This document shows positions 7,951-14,409 of a DNA stretch of 28,538 nt, piece by piece. The stretch is from Bacillota bacterium. GTDB taxonomy: Bacteria > Bacillota > Clostridia > Oscillospirales > Acutalibacteraceae. The stretch covers positions 1 to 28,538 of the forward strand of contig JAEXDU010000187.1 in assembly GCA_023401495.1 (NCBI GenBank), in the 5' to 3' direction. The notes beneath the pieces were generated by a model, which saw only the letters and a list, made by a program, of their open reading frames with translations, ran no database searches and had not been told where the DNA came from. A program made the position numbers and the translations under genes. Within the stretch, counting starts at the first letter, position 1. Each line of letters opens with the position of its first letter.

Positions 7951-8775
7951 TTGGATTTTCAAAGAAAAGAAACTTACACGATTGAGGACCTGCTGCAAAT
8001 CGTCAGAATTCTCCGTTCGCCCGGGGGATGCCCCTGGGACCGCGAGCAGACACATCAAAGCATCCGGGCCTGCCTGATTGAAGAAACGTATGAGGCGGTC
8101 GAGGCCATCGACACCGAAGATACGGAGCTTCTGAAGGAAGAACTGGGCGATGTGCTGCTTCAGGTAGTGTTCCATGCAGATTTGGAAACTGAGGCAGGCA
8201 GGTTCAATTTTGATCAGGTTGCCGACGGCATCTGTAAAAAGCTGATTGTTCGGCATCCCCACGTGTTCGGGGATGTCCATGTCCAGGATTCCGCGGAGGT
8301 TCTCAAAAACTGGGATGCCATCAAAAAGAGCACCAAGCACCAGTCGACTCAGGCACAGGTGCTGGAAAGCGTTTCACCCGCACTGCCGGCTTTGATGCGC
8401 AGTGCCAAGGTGCAGCAGAAAGCGGCAAAATCGGGGTATGACTTTGCCGATGTCTGGCAGACGCTGCAAAAGGTGGAGGAAGAAACCGCGGAACTGAAGG
8501 AGGCGATCCGGAAGGGTAATGCGCAGGACTGCCAGCAGGAGGTCGGAGACCTTTTGTTTTCAGTAGTGAATGCGGCCCGGCACCTGAAAACGGAACCGGA
8601 GCAGGCGCTGACCGTTTCCTGCAACAAATTCATCACGCGTTTTACCGCGGCGGAAGAGTTGGCAAAGGAAAGAGGACAGCGGCTGGACACTTTGTCGCCT
8701 GAAGAGTTGGACAGGCTTTGGGATGAAGTAAAACAGCGTACCATTCCCCAGCTGGAAAACCAGACTGAAAAATAA
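7951..8775 (+). CDS. mazG: Nucleoside triphosphate pyrophosphohydrolase MazG
   Basis: A 274-residue protein with two tandem MazG domains. The first holds LRSPGGCPWDREQTHQS, EETYEAVEAI and EELGDVLLQVVFHA. The second holds EETAELKEAI and QEVGDLLFSVVNAAR. The paired E-x-x-E and E-x-x-D helices bind Mg2+ and hydrolyse NTPs and dNTPs to the monophosphate plus pyrophosphate, which cleans non-canonical nucleotides from the pool. Bacillus YabN is longer because it carries an N-terminal methyltransferase-like domain; that domain is missing here, as in many Clostridia. Translation most likely starts at TTG 7951, about 11 nt after AGGAAAGG; no ATG fits the conserved N-terminus. It lies 48 nt after the flippase gene and 22 nt before hup. 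Confidence 0.93.
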   Translation: MDFQRKETYTIEDLLQIVRILRSPGGCPWDREQTHQSIRACLIEETYEAVEAIDTEDTELLKEELGDVLLQVVFHADLETEAGRFNFDQVADGICKKLIVRHPHVFGDVHVQDSAEVLKNWDAIKKSTKHQSTQAQVLESVSPALPALMRSAKVQQKAAKSGYDFADVWQTLQKVEEETAELKEAIRKGNAQDCQQEVGDLLFSVVNAARHLKTEPEQALTVSCNKFITRFTAAEELAKERGQRLDTLSPEELDRLWDEVKQRTIPQLENQTEK

Positions 8776-8797
8776 AATTTTGGAGGTAACAAATCTT

Positions 8798-9073
8798 ATG
8801 AACAAAACAGAATTGATTTCTGCAGTGGCAGAGAAAGCCGCTATTTCCAAGAAGGACGCCGACAGCGCAGTGAACGCAATGATCGATGTCATCATCGAGA
8901 CCGTTGCGAAAGAGGAGAAGGTTCAGCTGGTTGGCTTCGGTACTTTCGAAGTTCGTTCCCGCAACGAAAGACAGGGCCGTGACCCCAGAACCAATTCCCC
9001 CATCACGATCCCCGCGTCCAAGATTCCGGCATTCAAGGCTGGCAAAGCATTTAAGGATGCTACCGACAAATAA
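8798..9073 (+). CDS. hup: HU-family DNA-binding protein
   Basis: A 91-residue nucleoid protein. It starts MNKTELISAVAEKAAISKKDA, has the GFGTFEVRSRNERQGRDPRT beta-arm region that inserts into the DNA minor groove, and ends with PAFKAGKAFKDA. It binds DNA non-specifically as a dimer and compacts the chromosome. ATG 8798 is 10 nt after a strong GGAGGT (8782-8787). An upstream in-frame alternative at 8780 has no ribosome binding site and would add residues outside the family. Insertion of hup between mazG and the S4-domain gene is common in Clostridia, whereas Bacillus subtilis has yabN and yabO adjacent. A hairpin downstream suggests that part of its transcription ends before rqcP. Confidence 0.96.
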   Translation: MNKTELISAVAEKAAISKKDADSAVNAMIDVIIETVAKEEKVQLVGFGTFEVRSRNERQGRDPRTNSPITIPASKIPAFKAGKAFKDATDK

Positions 9074-9091
9074 ACTGTTATCGATATTGAA

Positions 9092-9129
9092 GGCTGCGGA
9101 CAGGCGTTTTGCGTTTGCCGTGGCCTTTT
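9092..9129 (+). terminator. Probable hairpin terminator after hup
   Basis: GGCTGCGG (9092-9099) pairs with CCGTGGCC (9118-9125), and inside it CAGGCG (9101-9106) pairs with CGTTTG (9112-9117), with several G-U pairs and one bulged A. TTTT follows at 9126-9129. The imperfect stem and short T run leave this moderate. Confidence 0.5.
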
Positions 9130-9244
9130 GTGTTATCGTCGGCAGGGTGGATCGTTGTGCTGTTTCTTCCGTTTTGGGCGGGAGAAACGACGGCCCCAGA
9201 TTCAGTGGCCTTATAGAAGCATAGAAAAGGAGAAAATTTGTCTC

Positions 9245-9487
9245 ATGAGATTGGATAAGTATTTAAAAGTATCCCGTCTGATCAAGCGGCGCACCGTTGC
9301 AAACGAAGCGTGTGACGCCGGACGGGTCATGGTAAACGGCAAGGTCGCCCGCGCCTCTTATGAGGTAAAGGAGGGCGATGTGCTGGAGCTGCAGCTCGGC
9401 GCGCGCAGCCTGAAAGTGCGCGTGGTGCGGGTAAGCGAATACGCTCCCAAGGGGGAAGCGTCCGAAATGTACGAGGCGGTTTCCTGA
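9245..9487 (+). CDS. rqcP: S4 domain RNA-binding protein RqcP (YabO)
   Basis: An 80-residue protein that is essentially one S4 domain: MRLDKYLKVSRLIKRRTVANEACDAGRVMVNG, then a KVARASYEVKEGDVLEL strand region. In Bacillus, RqcP (YabO) binds the 50S subunit and helps RqcH add alanine tails to stalled nascent chains during ribosome quality control. Length, motif and position between hup/mazG and yabP all match. ATG 9245 is preceded by AAAGGAG about 12 nt upstream. The 171-bp spacer before it holds the hup hairpin and no strong promoter, so it may depend partly on read-through. Confidence 0.92.
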   Translation: MRLDKYLKVSRLIKRRTVANEACDAGRVMVNGKVARASYEVKEGDVLELQLGARSLKVRVVRVSEYAPKGEASEMYEAVS

Positions 9488-9496
9488 ACTGAGCCA

Positions 9497-9525
9497 GAAT
9501 ATGTCCCTTTGCGCCAGCATATATG
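9497..9525 (+). promoter_or_regulatory. Candidate sigma-E promoter for yabP-yabQ
   Basis: GAATATG (9497-9503), a 14-nt spacer, then CATATATG (9518-9525). This is close to the Bacillus sigma-E consensus (ATATT-like -35 box, 14-15 nt, CATACA-like -10 box). It lies between rqcP and yabP, exactly where a mother-cell sporulation promoter is known for yabPQ in Bacillus subtilis. The predicted transcript would start near 9532, giving a leader of about 104 nt. Confidence 0.5.
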
Positions 9526-9635
9526 TAGTATAGCCCAATCCGCTTTCGCTTCGGATTTCTTGCCCTCTCCGCAGGTGGGAAAGACTGGAAGAAAAACGGA
9601 ATTGTGATAAACTATACTGTCGGGAGGGTACGATC

Positions 9636-9935
9636 ATGGCGGAAGAAAAGAAACCAGCAGCAGCCAAAACGGTCCGCGCGCCGCACAGCCTGATTGTGGA
9701 TAACAGAAAAACGCTTACGGCAACAGGGGTCTCGAATGTAGACAGCTTCGACGACCAGACGGTGGTGGCGTATACCGACCTTGGCGAAATCGTCATCCGC
9801 GGCCGGAACCTGCAGATCGGCAAGCTCAATACCGAAACCGGCGAGCTGACGATCACGGGGGAAATCTATTCTGTTACCTATACCGATCAAAAACAGAGCA
9901 GTGGGGGCGGTGTGTTCTCCAAAATGTTCCGATAG
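9636..9935 (+). CDS. yabP: Sporulation protein YabP
   Basis: A 99-residue protein with the YabP/YqfC core: PHSLIVDNRKTLTATGVSNVDSFDDQTVVAYTDLG, then EIVIRGRNLQIGKLNTETGELTITGEI and a YSVTY closing strand. YabP is a mother-cell protein needed for spore development in Bacillus; its biochemical role is not settled. The start ATG 9636 follows GGGAGGG by about 6 nt. A Lys/Ala-rich N-terminal segment precedes the conserved core, and the tail ends in a glycine-rich segment plus FSKMFR. It lies 15 nt upstream of yabQ, so the two are probably one operon driven by the sigma-E-like box at 9497-9525. Confidence 0.93.
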   Translation: MAEEKKPAAAKTVRAPHSLIVDNRKTLTATGVSNVDSFDDQTVVAYTDLGEIVIRGRNLQIGKLNTETGELTITGEIYSVTYTDQKQSSGGGVFSKMFR

Positions 9936-9950
9936 CGGGGTGATGGCGCT

Positions 9951-10442
9951 TTGGGTCTTACTCTGGAGGAGCAGGGCCAGGGTTTTCTGATGGCTCTGGC
10001 AGTTGGATTCGCGCTCGGCGCGTTTTATGATGTGTTTCGCATTTTCCGGGTGTTCGCCCGCAGTGAAAAACGCCAGGTGATCTGGCAGGATATCTTTGTC
10101 TGCTTTGTCGCAGCTGTGGTGAGCTTCCTTGTTGCCCTTGCGGTGAATTGGGGAGAGGTTCGGTTTTATCTGCTGGCAGGCGAGGCCATCGGCATGTGCG
10201 TTTATTTTCTTACCCTCGGCGAAATTACCTTCCGTTTGGCGAAGCTACTTCTGCGGATTTTAACGGCGATCAAAAACTTTTTGCTGCGCTGGATTCTTCG
10301 GCCGATCGGGCGTTTGTTCCGCCGGATTTTCCGCGGGGTGCGCACGATCTGCGTAAAAATCGCGAAAGTCACAACAAAACCCTTAAAATTTCGGAAGAAA
10401 AGAAAAAAATCGCTTGAAACCTCCCCATCCGATAGTGTATAA
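9951..10442 (+). CDS. yabQ: Spore cortex biosynthesis protein YabQ
   Basis: A 163-residue membrane protein. It has an N-terminal TLEEQGQGFLMALAVGFALGAFYDVFR pattern typical of YabQ, and three hydrophobic segments at about 11-32, 44-66 and 70-90. These are followed by a strongly basic, probably cytosolic tail ending in Ser/Pro. YabQ localises to the forespore outer membrane and is required for cortex formation in Bacillus. Translation most likely starts at TTG 9951, with AGCGGGGTGA upstream; the nearby ATG 9943 is out of frame. The TAA stop (10440-10442) is part of a TATAAT promoter element that serves divIC, so gene end and promoter overlap. Confidence 0.88.
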   Translation: MGLTLEEQGQGFLMALAVGFALGAFYDVFRIFRVFARSEKRQVIWQDIFVCFVAAVVSFLVALAVNWGEVRFYLLAGEAIGMCVYFLTLGEITFRLAKLLLRILTAIKNFLLRWILRPIGRLFRRIFRGVRTICVKIAKVTTKPLKFRKKRKKSLETSPSDSV

Positions 10443-10443
10443 T
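10414..10443 (+). promoter_or_regulatory. Sigma-A promoter for divIC inside the end of yabQ
   Basis: TTGAAA (10414-10419), 18 nt, TATAAT (10438-10443). The last three codons of yabQ and its stop supply the -10 box. Transcription would start near 10450, allowing vegetative expression of divIC independent of the sporulation genes before it. It also argues for ATG 10509 as the divIC start, because TTG 10464 would leave a leader of only about 14 nt. Confidence 0.65.
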
Positions 10444-10508
10444 CAGCTATATGGATTCTGAATTTGCCCGATTACAGCGGACTGCAGAGAGGGGAGCTGT
10501 TTGACTTT

Positions 10509-10811
10509 ATGAGGGTGCTGAAAGCCAAAAAAGAAAAGAAGAGCTTTTTGCTGCGGTTTGCCATTCTGGTATTTGCGGTTTACGCGGCGGTCGCCCTTGT
10601 GAACCAGCAGATGCAGATCAGCGAAAAAAAGAGGCAGCTGGCCGATTTAAAGCAGCAGATCAAAATTCAGGAGATCAAAAACGAGGACTTAAAACACAGC
10701 TTGTCCTCCGGCAGCGGCGTCAGTGACGAGTACATAGAACGCGTTGTGCGGGAGGGGCTCGATTATGCCAAACCCGGCGAACGTGTTTTTGTAAATATTG
10801 CGGGGAATTAA
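10509..10811 (+). CDS. divIC: Cell-division septum protein DivIC/FtsB family
   Basis: A 100-residue bitopic membrane protein: a basic N-terminus (KAKKEKK), one membrane helix (about 13-31, LLRFAILVFAVYAAVALV), then an extracytoplasmic coiled coil (about 32-68) and a short C-terminal region with YIERVVREGLDYAKPGERVF. This last motif is characteristic of the DivIC/FtsB family. DivIC joins FtsL and DivIB to recruit and activate the septal peptidoglycan machinery. The frame is open back to TTG 10464, but ATG 10509 fits the predicted promoter and has an AGAGGGGAG about 13 nt upstream. Position between yabQ and the S1-domain gene matches Bacillus. Confidence 0.92.
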   Translation: MRVLKAKKEKKSFLLRFAILVFAVYAAVALVNQQMQISEKKRQLADLKQQIKIQEIKNEDLKHSLSSGSGVSDEYIERVVREGLDYAKPGERVFVNIAGN

Positions 10812-10847
10812 ACGGCTCTGAATTCAAGAGGAGGATATTATTACTGT

Positions 10848-11336
10848 ATGCAACTTGAGGTAGGGACAATTCTTGAAGGAAAGGTTACTGGGATTACAAA
10901 GTTTGGTGCTTTTGTAGAGCTTCCCGAGGGCAAAACCGGGATGGTTCATATTTCTGAGGTAGCTCCGACCTTCGTGAAGGAAATCCGCGACTATGTAACG
11001 GAAAACCAGATGGTCAAGGTGAAAGTGCTGAGCATCAGCGATGATGGCAAAGTGAGTCTTTCCATGAAAAAGGCTGTTCCGCCGCCGCCACGTGACAACG
11101 GCCCCGCTGTGCGCCATCACGCACCGCGTCCTTTCAGCCCGCGTCCGTCCGGTCCGCGTCCGGCAGGCAGGCCAGGCAGCTACGAGTGGCAGGCGAACAA
11201 AAAACCCGAAGCGACCAGCTTTGAGGAAATGATGTCTCGGTTCAAGCAGACCAGTGACGAAAAAATGTCCGATCTCAAAAAAGGCATTGATTCCAAGCGC
11301 GGCGGCTTTACCAAGCATGGCGGTCCATCCAGATAA
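10848..11336 (+). CDS. S1 domain RNA-binding protein (YabR-like)
   Basis: A 162-residue protein with one N-terminal S1 domain (about 1-75): LEVGTILEGKVTGITKFGAFVELPEGKTGMVHISEVA, and KVKVLSISDDGKVSLSMKKA. This is followed by a low-complexity Pro/Arg-rich linker (about 76-112) and a basic tail with a short helical segment (FEEMMSRFKQ). S1 domains bind single-stranded RNA; the precise role of YabR is not known, although a general RNA or ribosome association is likely. ATG 10848 follows AGAGGAGGAT at a spacing of 11 nt. It is the last gene of the yab cluster and is closed by a strong terminator 6 nt downstream. In Bacillus the next gene is spoIIE; here a metabolic pair follows. Confidence 0.9.
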   Translation: MQLEVGTILEGKVTGITKFGAFVELPEGKTGMVHISEVAPTFVKEIRDYVTENQMVKVKVLSISDDGKVSLSMKKAVPPPPRDNGPAVRHHAPRPFSPRPSGPRPAGRPGSYEWQANKKPEATSFEEMMSRFKQTSDEKMSDLKKGIDSKRGGFTKHGGPSR

Positions 11337-11341
11337 AGCAG

Positions 11342-11367
11342 GCGGAGTGGTTACACTCCGCTTTTTT
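11342..11367 (+). terminator. Rho-independent terminator ending the yab cluster
   Basis: A perfect 8-bp stem GCGGAGTG (11342-11349) / CACTCCGC (11354-11361), GTTA loop, then TTTTTT. It begins 5 nt after the S1-gene stop codon. Confidence 0.9.
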
Positions 11368-11591
11368 GCGCGACGGTTCCAGGGGATTGCGTGGAATCGG
11401 CAGGATTGTCTGTTCCGGCAAAGGGAAGCCGCCGCCTCGTTAAAATCCTTGAAATCCACGCGGTGCGCATGCCCTTTGGGGATCTCTGCGGCGCCGCCTT
11501 GTTTCACTTTATTTTTCTTAAAATCCGCAGTTGTGAATTGACAGACAAGCCCTGATTTTTCCGGATGTCTGCCCGTTTTTGGAGGTAACAC

Positions 11592-12746
11592 ATGCTGATA
11601 CAAAATGCAATGATTTATACGATGGCAGGCGACCCGATCCCGAACGGTTACCTGCTGGTGCGGGACGGCAAAATCGCCGCGGTCGGCCCCATGCCCGCGC
11701 CCGACACCGCAGGGGAAGAGGTAGTCGACGCCGGCGGCGCTTCCATTTATCCCGGCTTTGTAGACGCCCATACCCACCTTGGCATGTGGGAGGACGGCCT
11801 GACCTTTGAGGGCGACGACGGCAATGAGGATACCGACCCCGTCACGCCGCAGATGCGCGGCATCGACGCCGTGAACCCTCTCGACCGCTGCTTTGAGGAG
11901 GCCTGCGCCGCGGGTGTGACGACAGTCATTACCGGCCCGGGCAGCGCAAATCCCATCGGCGGGCAGCTGGCCGCGGTCAAAACGGCGGGGCGGCGGATCG
12001 ACAACATGGTCATCCAGGCGCCCGTGGCGATGAAAATGGCGCTGGGGGAGAACCCCAAATCCACGTACCACGGCAAAAGCCAGACGCCCTCCACCCGCAT
12101 GGCCACGGCGGCCCTTATCCGCGAGGAGCTGTACAAGACCCGGCGCTATCTGGAGGATCTGGAGCTTTCGCGCAAGGACGAGGACATCGATCCGCCGGAG
12201 TACGACATCAAATGCGAAGCGCTCATCCCGGTGCTGCAGCGCAAGCTGCAGGTGCATTTTCACGCGCACCGGGCCGACGATATTTTCACCGCCATGCGCC
12301 TGGGGCGTGAATTCCATCTCGATTATGTGATCATTCACGGAACGGACGGCCACCTGATCACCGACGATCTGGCCGGGGAGGATGTGCCGGTGCTTTCCGG
12401 CCCCATTCTGTGCGACCGTTCCAAGCCCGAGCTGAAAAATCTGACGCCGGCGTGCCCCGGCGTCCTCCAAAAGCACGGCATCCGCATTGCGATCGTCACG
12501 GATCACCCAGTCGTTCCGATTCAATACCTGCCGCTGTCCGCCGCGCTCGCGGTGCGCGAAGGGCTCGAGCGGGAGGAAGCGCTGCGCGCGATCACGATCA
12601 ACCCCGCGCGCATCTGCCATATCGAAGACCGCGTCGGCTCTCTGGAGCCGGGCAAGGACGCCGATTTTTCCCTCTTCCGCGACGATCCGCTGCAGATCAG
12701 CACAAAGCCGGAAATGGTGTTTGTATCCGGCCGCCGGGTATTCTGA
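11592..12746 (+). CDS. Metal-dependent amidohydrolase (imidazolonepropionase-like)
   Basis: A 384-residue TIM-barrel amidohydrolase. Visible motifs are an N-terminal beta-sandwich strand set (MLIQNAMIYTM and DGKIAAVG), the metal pair H60-x-H62 in GFVDAHTHLG, a histidine-rich strand VHFHAHRADD (H222, H224, H226), IIHGTDG, and the closing aspartate strand IVTDHP. The C-terminus has SLEPGKDADFSLF, typical of imidazolonepropionase/deacetylase-like members. These enzymes hydrolyse C-N bonds in cyclic or linear amides; the substrate cannot be assigned. ATG 11592 follows GGAGGT at 5 nt. It is probably transcribed with the fumarase alpha gene 48 nt downstream, although the functional link is unclear. 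No his-pathway genes are nearby, so a histidine-degradation role is not supported. Confidence 0.85.
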   Translation: MLIQNAMIYTMAGDPIPNGYLLVRDGKIAAVGPMPAPDTAGEEVVDAGGASIYPGFVDAHTHLGMWEDGLTFEGDDGNEDTDPVTPQMRGIDAVNPLDRCFEEACAAGVTTVITGPGSANPIGGQLAAVKTAGRRIDNMVIQAPVAMKMALGENPKSTYHGKSQTPSTRMATAALIREELYKTRRYLEDLELSRKDEDIDPPEYDIKCEALIPVLQRKLQVHFHAHRADDIFTAMRLGREFHLDYVIIHGTDGHLITDDLAGEDVPVLSGPILCDRSKPELKNLTPACPGVLQKHGIRIAIVTDHPVVPIQYLPLSAALAVREGLEREEALRAITINPARICHIEDRVGSLEPGKDADFSLFRDDPLQISTKPEMVFVSGRRVF

Positions 12747-12794
12747 ATCGGTTCGATCCGCGCCCGTGCGGCGCATAGAAAAGGAGTGGAGTGT

Positions 12795-13637
12795 ATGAGA
12801 GAGGTTCCCGTTTCCCTGATCAGCGACGGGCTGTGCCGGATGTTTATCGAGGCGAACCGCGAGCTTTCCGGCGATCTGGAGAGCTGCATCCGCTGCTCGG
12901 TGCAGAAAGAGAGCAATCCTCTGGGAAAATCGATTTTGGAGGATCTGTGCGAAAATCTGGACGCCGCGCGGCGGCTGAACCTGCCGATCTGCCAGGATAC
13001 CGGCATGGCGGTTGTATTCGTAGAGATCGGGCAGGAGGTGCACCTCACCGGCGGCTCGTTTGAGGACGCCGTGAACGCGGGCGTCCGCCGCGGCTATGTA
13101 GAGGGCCTGCTCCGCTGCTCCGTGGTAGGCGATCCGCTGCGCCGCATCAATACCGAGGATAATACCCCCGCCGTGCTGCACACCCGCATTGTTCCCGGCG
13201 ACCGCGTGACGCTGACCGCCTGCCCCAAGGGCTTTGGCAGCGAGAATATGAGCCGCCTGAAGATGATGACCCCGGCGGCCGGGCCGCAGCAGATGATCGA
13301 TTTTGTCACGGAGACCGTCCGCCTTGCGGGCGGCAACCCCTGTCCTCCCGTTGTGCTGGGCGTTGGGATCGGCGGCGATTTCGAGCTGTGCGCGCAGCTG
13401 GCCAAAAAGGCGCTGTGCCGCCCGCTGGATGAGCCGAATCCCGATCCGTTTTATCATCAACTCGAGCAGGATATGCTCCGTGCGGTCAATGAGCTGAACG
13501 TCGGCCCGCAGGGCTTTGGCGGCGATGTGACTGCGCTGGCCGTGAATATCGAGACCTACGCAACGCATATTGCCGGCCTGCCCGTCGCAGCCAACGTCGG
13601 CTGCCACGTGACCCGGCATAAAAAAATGATCATTTAA
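12795..13637 (+). CDS. Class I fumarate hydratase (or tartrate dehydratase) alpha subunit
   Basis: A 280-residue Fe-S hydro-lyase alpha subunit. The three cluster-binding cysteines are visible: C66 in CQDTG, C183 in NPCPP and C270 in VGCHVTRHK. The KGFGSENMSRLKM and GVGIGG motifs of the class I fumarase family are also intact. With a beta subunit it would interconvert fumarate and malate, or act on a related dicarboxylate. Start: AAGGAG (12781-12786) is 8 nt before ATG 12795; the in-frame GTG 12786 overlaps that box and is rejected. No beta subunit (about 180-190 residues) follows, which is unusual because alpha and beta are normally adjacent. The next gene is hpf with its own promoter. It forms a probable two-gene unit with the amidohydrolase upstream. 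Confidence 0.9.
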   Translation: MREVPVSLISDGLCRMFIEANRELSGDLESCIRCSVQKESNPLGKSILEDLCENLDAARRLNLPICQDTGMAVVFVEIGQEVHLTGGSFEDAVNAGVRRGYVEGLLRCSVVGDPLRRINTEDNTPAVLHTRIVPGDRVTLTACPKGFGSENMSRLKMMTPAAGPQQMIDFVTETVRLAGGNPCPPVVLGVGIGGDFELCAQLAKKALCRPLDEPNPDPFYHQLEQDMLRAVNELNVGPQGFGGDVTALAVNIETYATHIAGLPVAANVGCHVTRHKKMII

Positions 13638-13648
13638 GATCGAACTAC

Positions 13649-13677
13649 TTCTATTTTTTCGGTATTTATGTTATAAT
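13649..13677 (+). promoter_or_regulatory. Extended -10 promoter for hpf
   Basis: A TG-T-TATAAT element (TATAAT at 13672-13677) with a weak TTCTAT (13649-13654) at 17 nt. It lies 12 nt after the fumarase gene and gives a leader of about 73 nt before hpf. Confidence 0.6.
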
Positions 13678-13756
13678 ACTCCCAGAGAGTTCGGGTGAAT
13701 TTTCAGGAATTTGTTCCGAAAACTCTGCGATTTCCATTTGCAAAGGAGATGCGTAC

Positions 13757-14305
13757 ATGAATATCACGATTACTGGACGTAAGGTTACACTGAAAGATCA
13801 CTTCAAGAGCCTGGCAACCAAAAAGCTTTCCCGTTTTGATAAGATCTTTGATGCGGACGCGGACGCTCATGTGGTGGTCACGCTGGAGCGCAACCGTCAG
13901 ACGGTTGAAATCACAATCCGGAGCAAGGGCATGATTTATCGTGCGGAGGCTACCGATTTTGAAATGAACGACGCGCTGGACCAGGTCATCAGTGCTTTGG
14001 GCCGGCAGATTCGCAAGAACAAGAGCCGTTTGGACAAGCAGATTCATTCTGCGGCGCTGGATCAGCTCGTGACGGAAACGCCGGAAGAAGCCGAGCCTGC
14101 CGCAGTCGCCGAAGAAGAGGAATATCGGATTGTGCGCACCAAGCATTTCCCGGTGAAGCCCCTTACGCTGGAAGAAGCAATTCTGCAGATGAACCTGCTC
14201 GGTCATCAGTTTTACATGTTCCGCAACGGCGCTACGGGTGAAATCAATGTAGTATATCAGCGCAAAAACGGCGATTACGGTTTATTGGAGCCGGACGCGG
14301 AATAA
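13757..14305 (+). CDS. hpf: Long-form ribosome hibernation promoting factor
   Basis: A 182-residue protein. Residues 1-100 form the YfiA/HPF domain (MNITITGRKVTLKDHFKSLA, ATKKLSRFDKIF, NDALDQVISALGRQIRKNKSRL). A Glu/Ala/Pro-rich linker follows (about 108-122), then the C-terminal dimerisation domain (about 125-180) with IVRTKHFPVKPLTLEEAILQMNLLGHQFYMFRN. Long HPF binds the 30S decoding region and pairs two ribosomes into inactive 100S particles in stationary phase. ATG 13757 is 9 nt downstream of AAAGGAG. It is monocistronic, with its own extended -10 promoter and a strong terminator. Expression is presumably growth-phase linked, but no sigma-B or sigma-H box was identified. Confidence 0.96.
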   Translation: MNITITGRKVTLKDHFKSLATKKLSRFDKIFDADADAHVVVTLERNRQTVEITIRSKGMIYRAEATDFEMNDALDQVISALGRQIRKNKSRLDKQIHSAALDQLVTETPEEAEPAAVAEEEEYRIVRTKHFPVKPLTLEEAILQMNLLGHQFYMFRNGATGEINVVYQRKNGDYGLLEPDAE

Positions 14306-14319
14306 TAGAGTGAGTCAGC

Positions 14320-14350
14320 GGGGGCCGCGTCAGACTGCGGCCCCCTTTTT
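14320..14350 (+). terminator. Rho-independent terminator of hpf
   Basis: A perfect 9-bp GC-rich stem GGGGGCCGC (14320-14328) / GCGGCCCCC (14337-14345), 8-nt loop, then TTTTT. Confidence 0.88.
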
Positions 14351-14409
14351 ATTTCCCGGGTGAGAACAAAATTTCGCCCGCTATTTTTTCAGATACGGAG
14401 AGAAACACA

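Noticed and set aside
10824..13619. A 931-codon open frame on the - strand
   Set aside because: It runs antisense to the S1, amidohydrolase and fumarase genes, is rich in His/Arg/Ala as expected for a GC-rich shadow frame, and has no recognisable domain.
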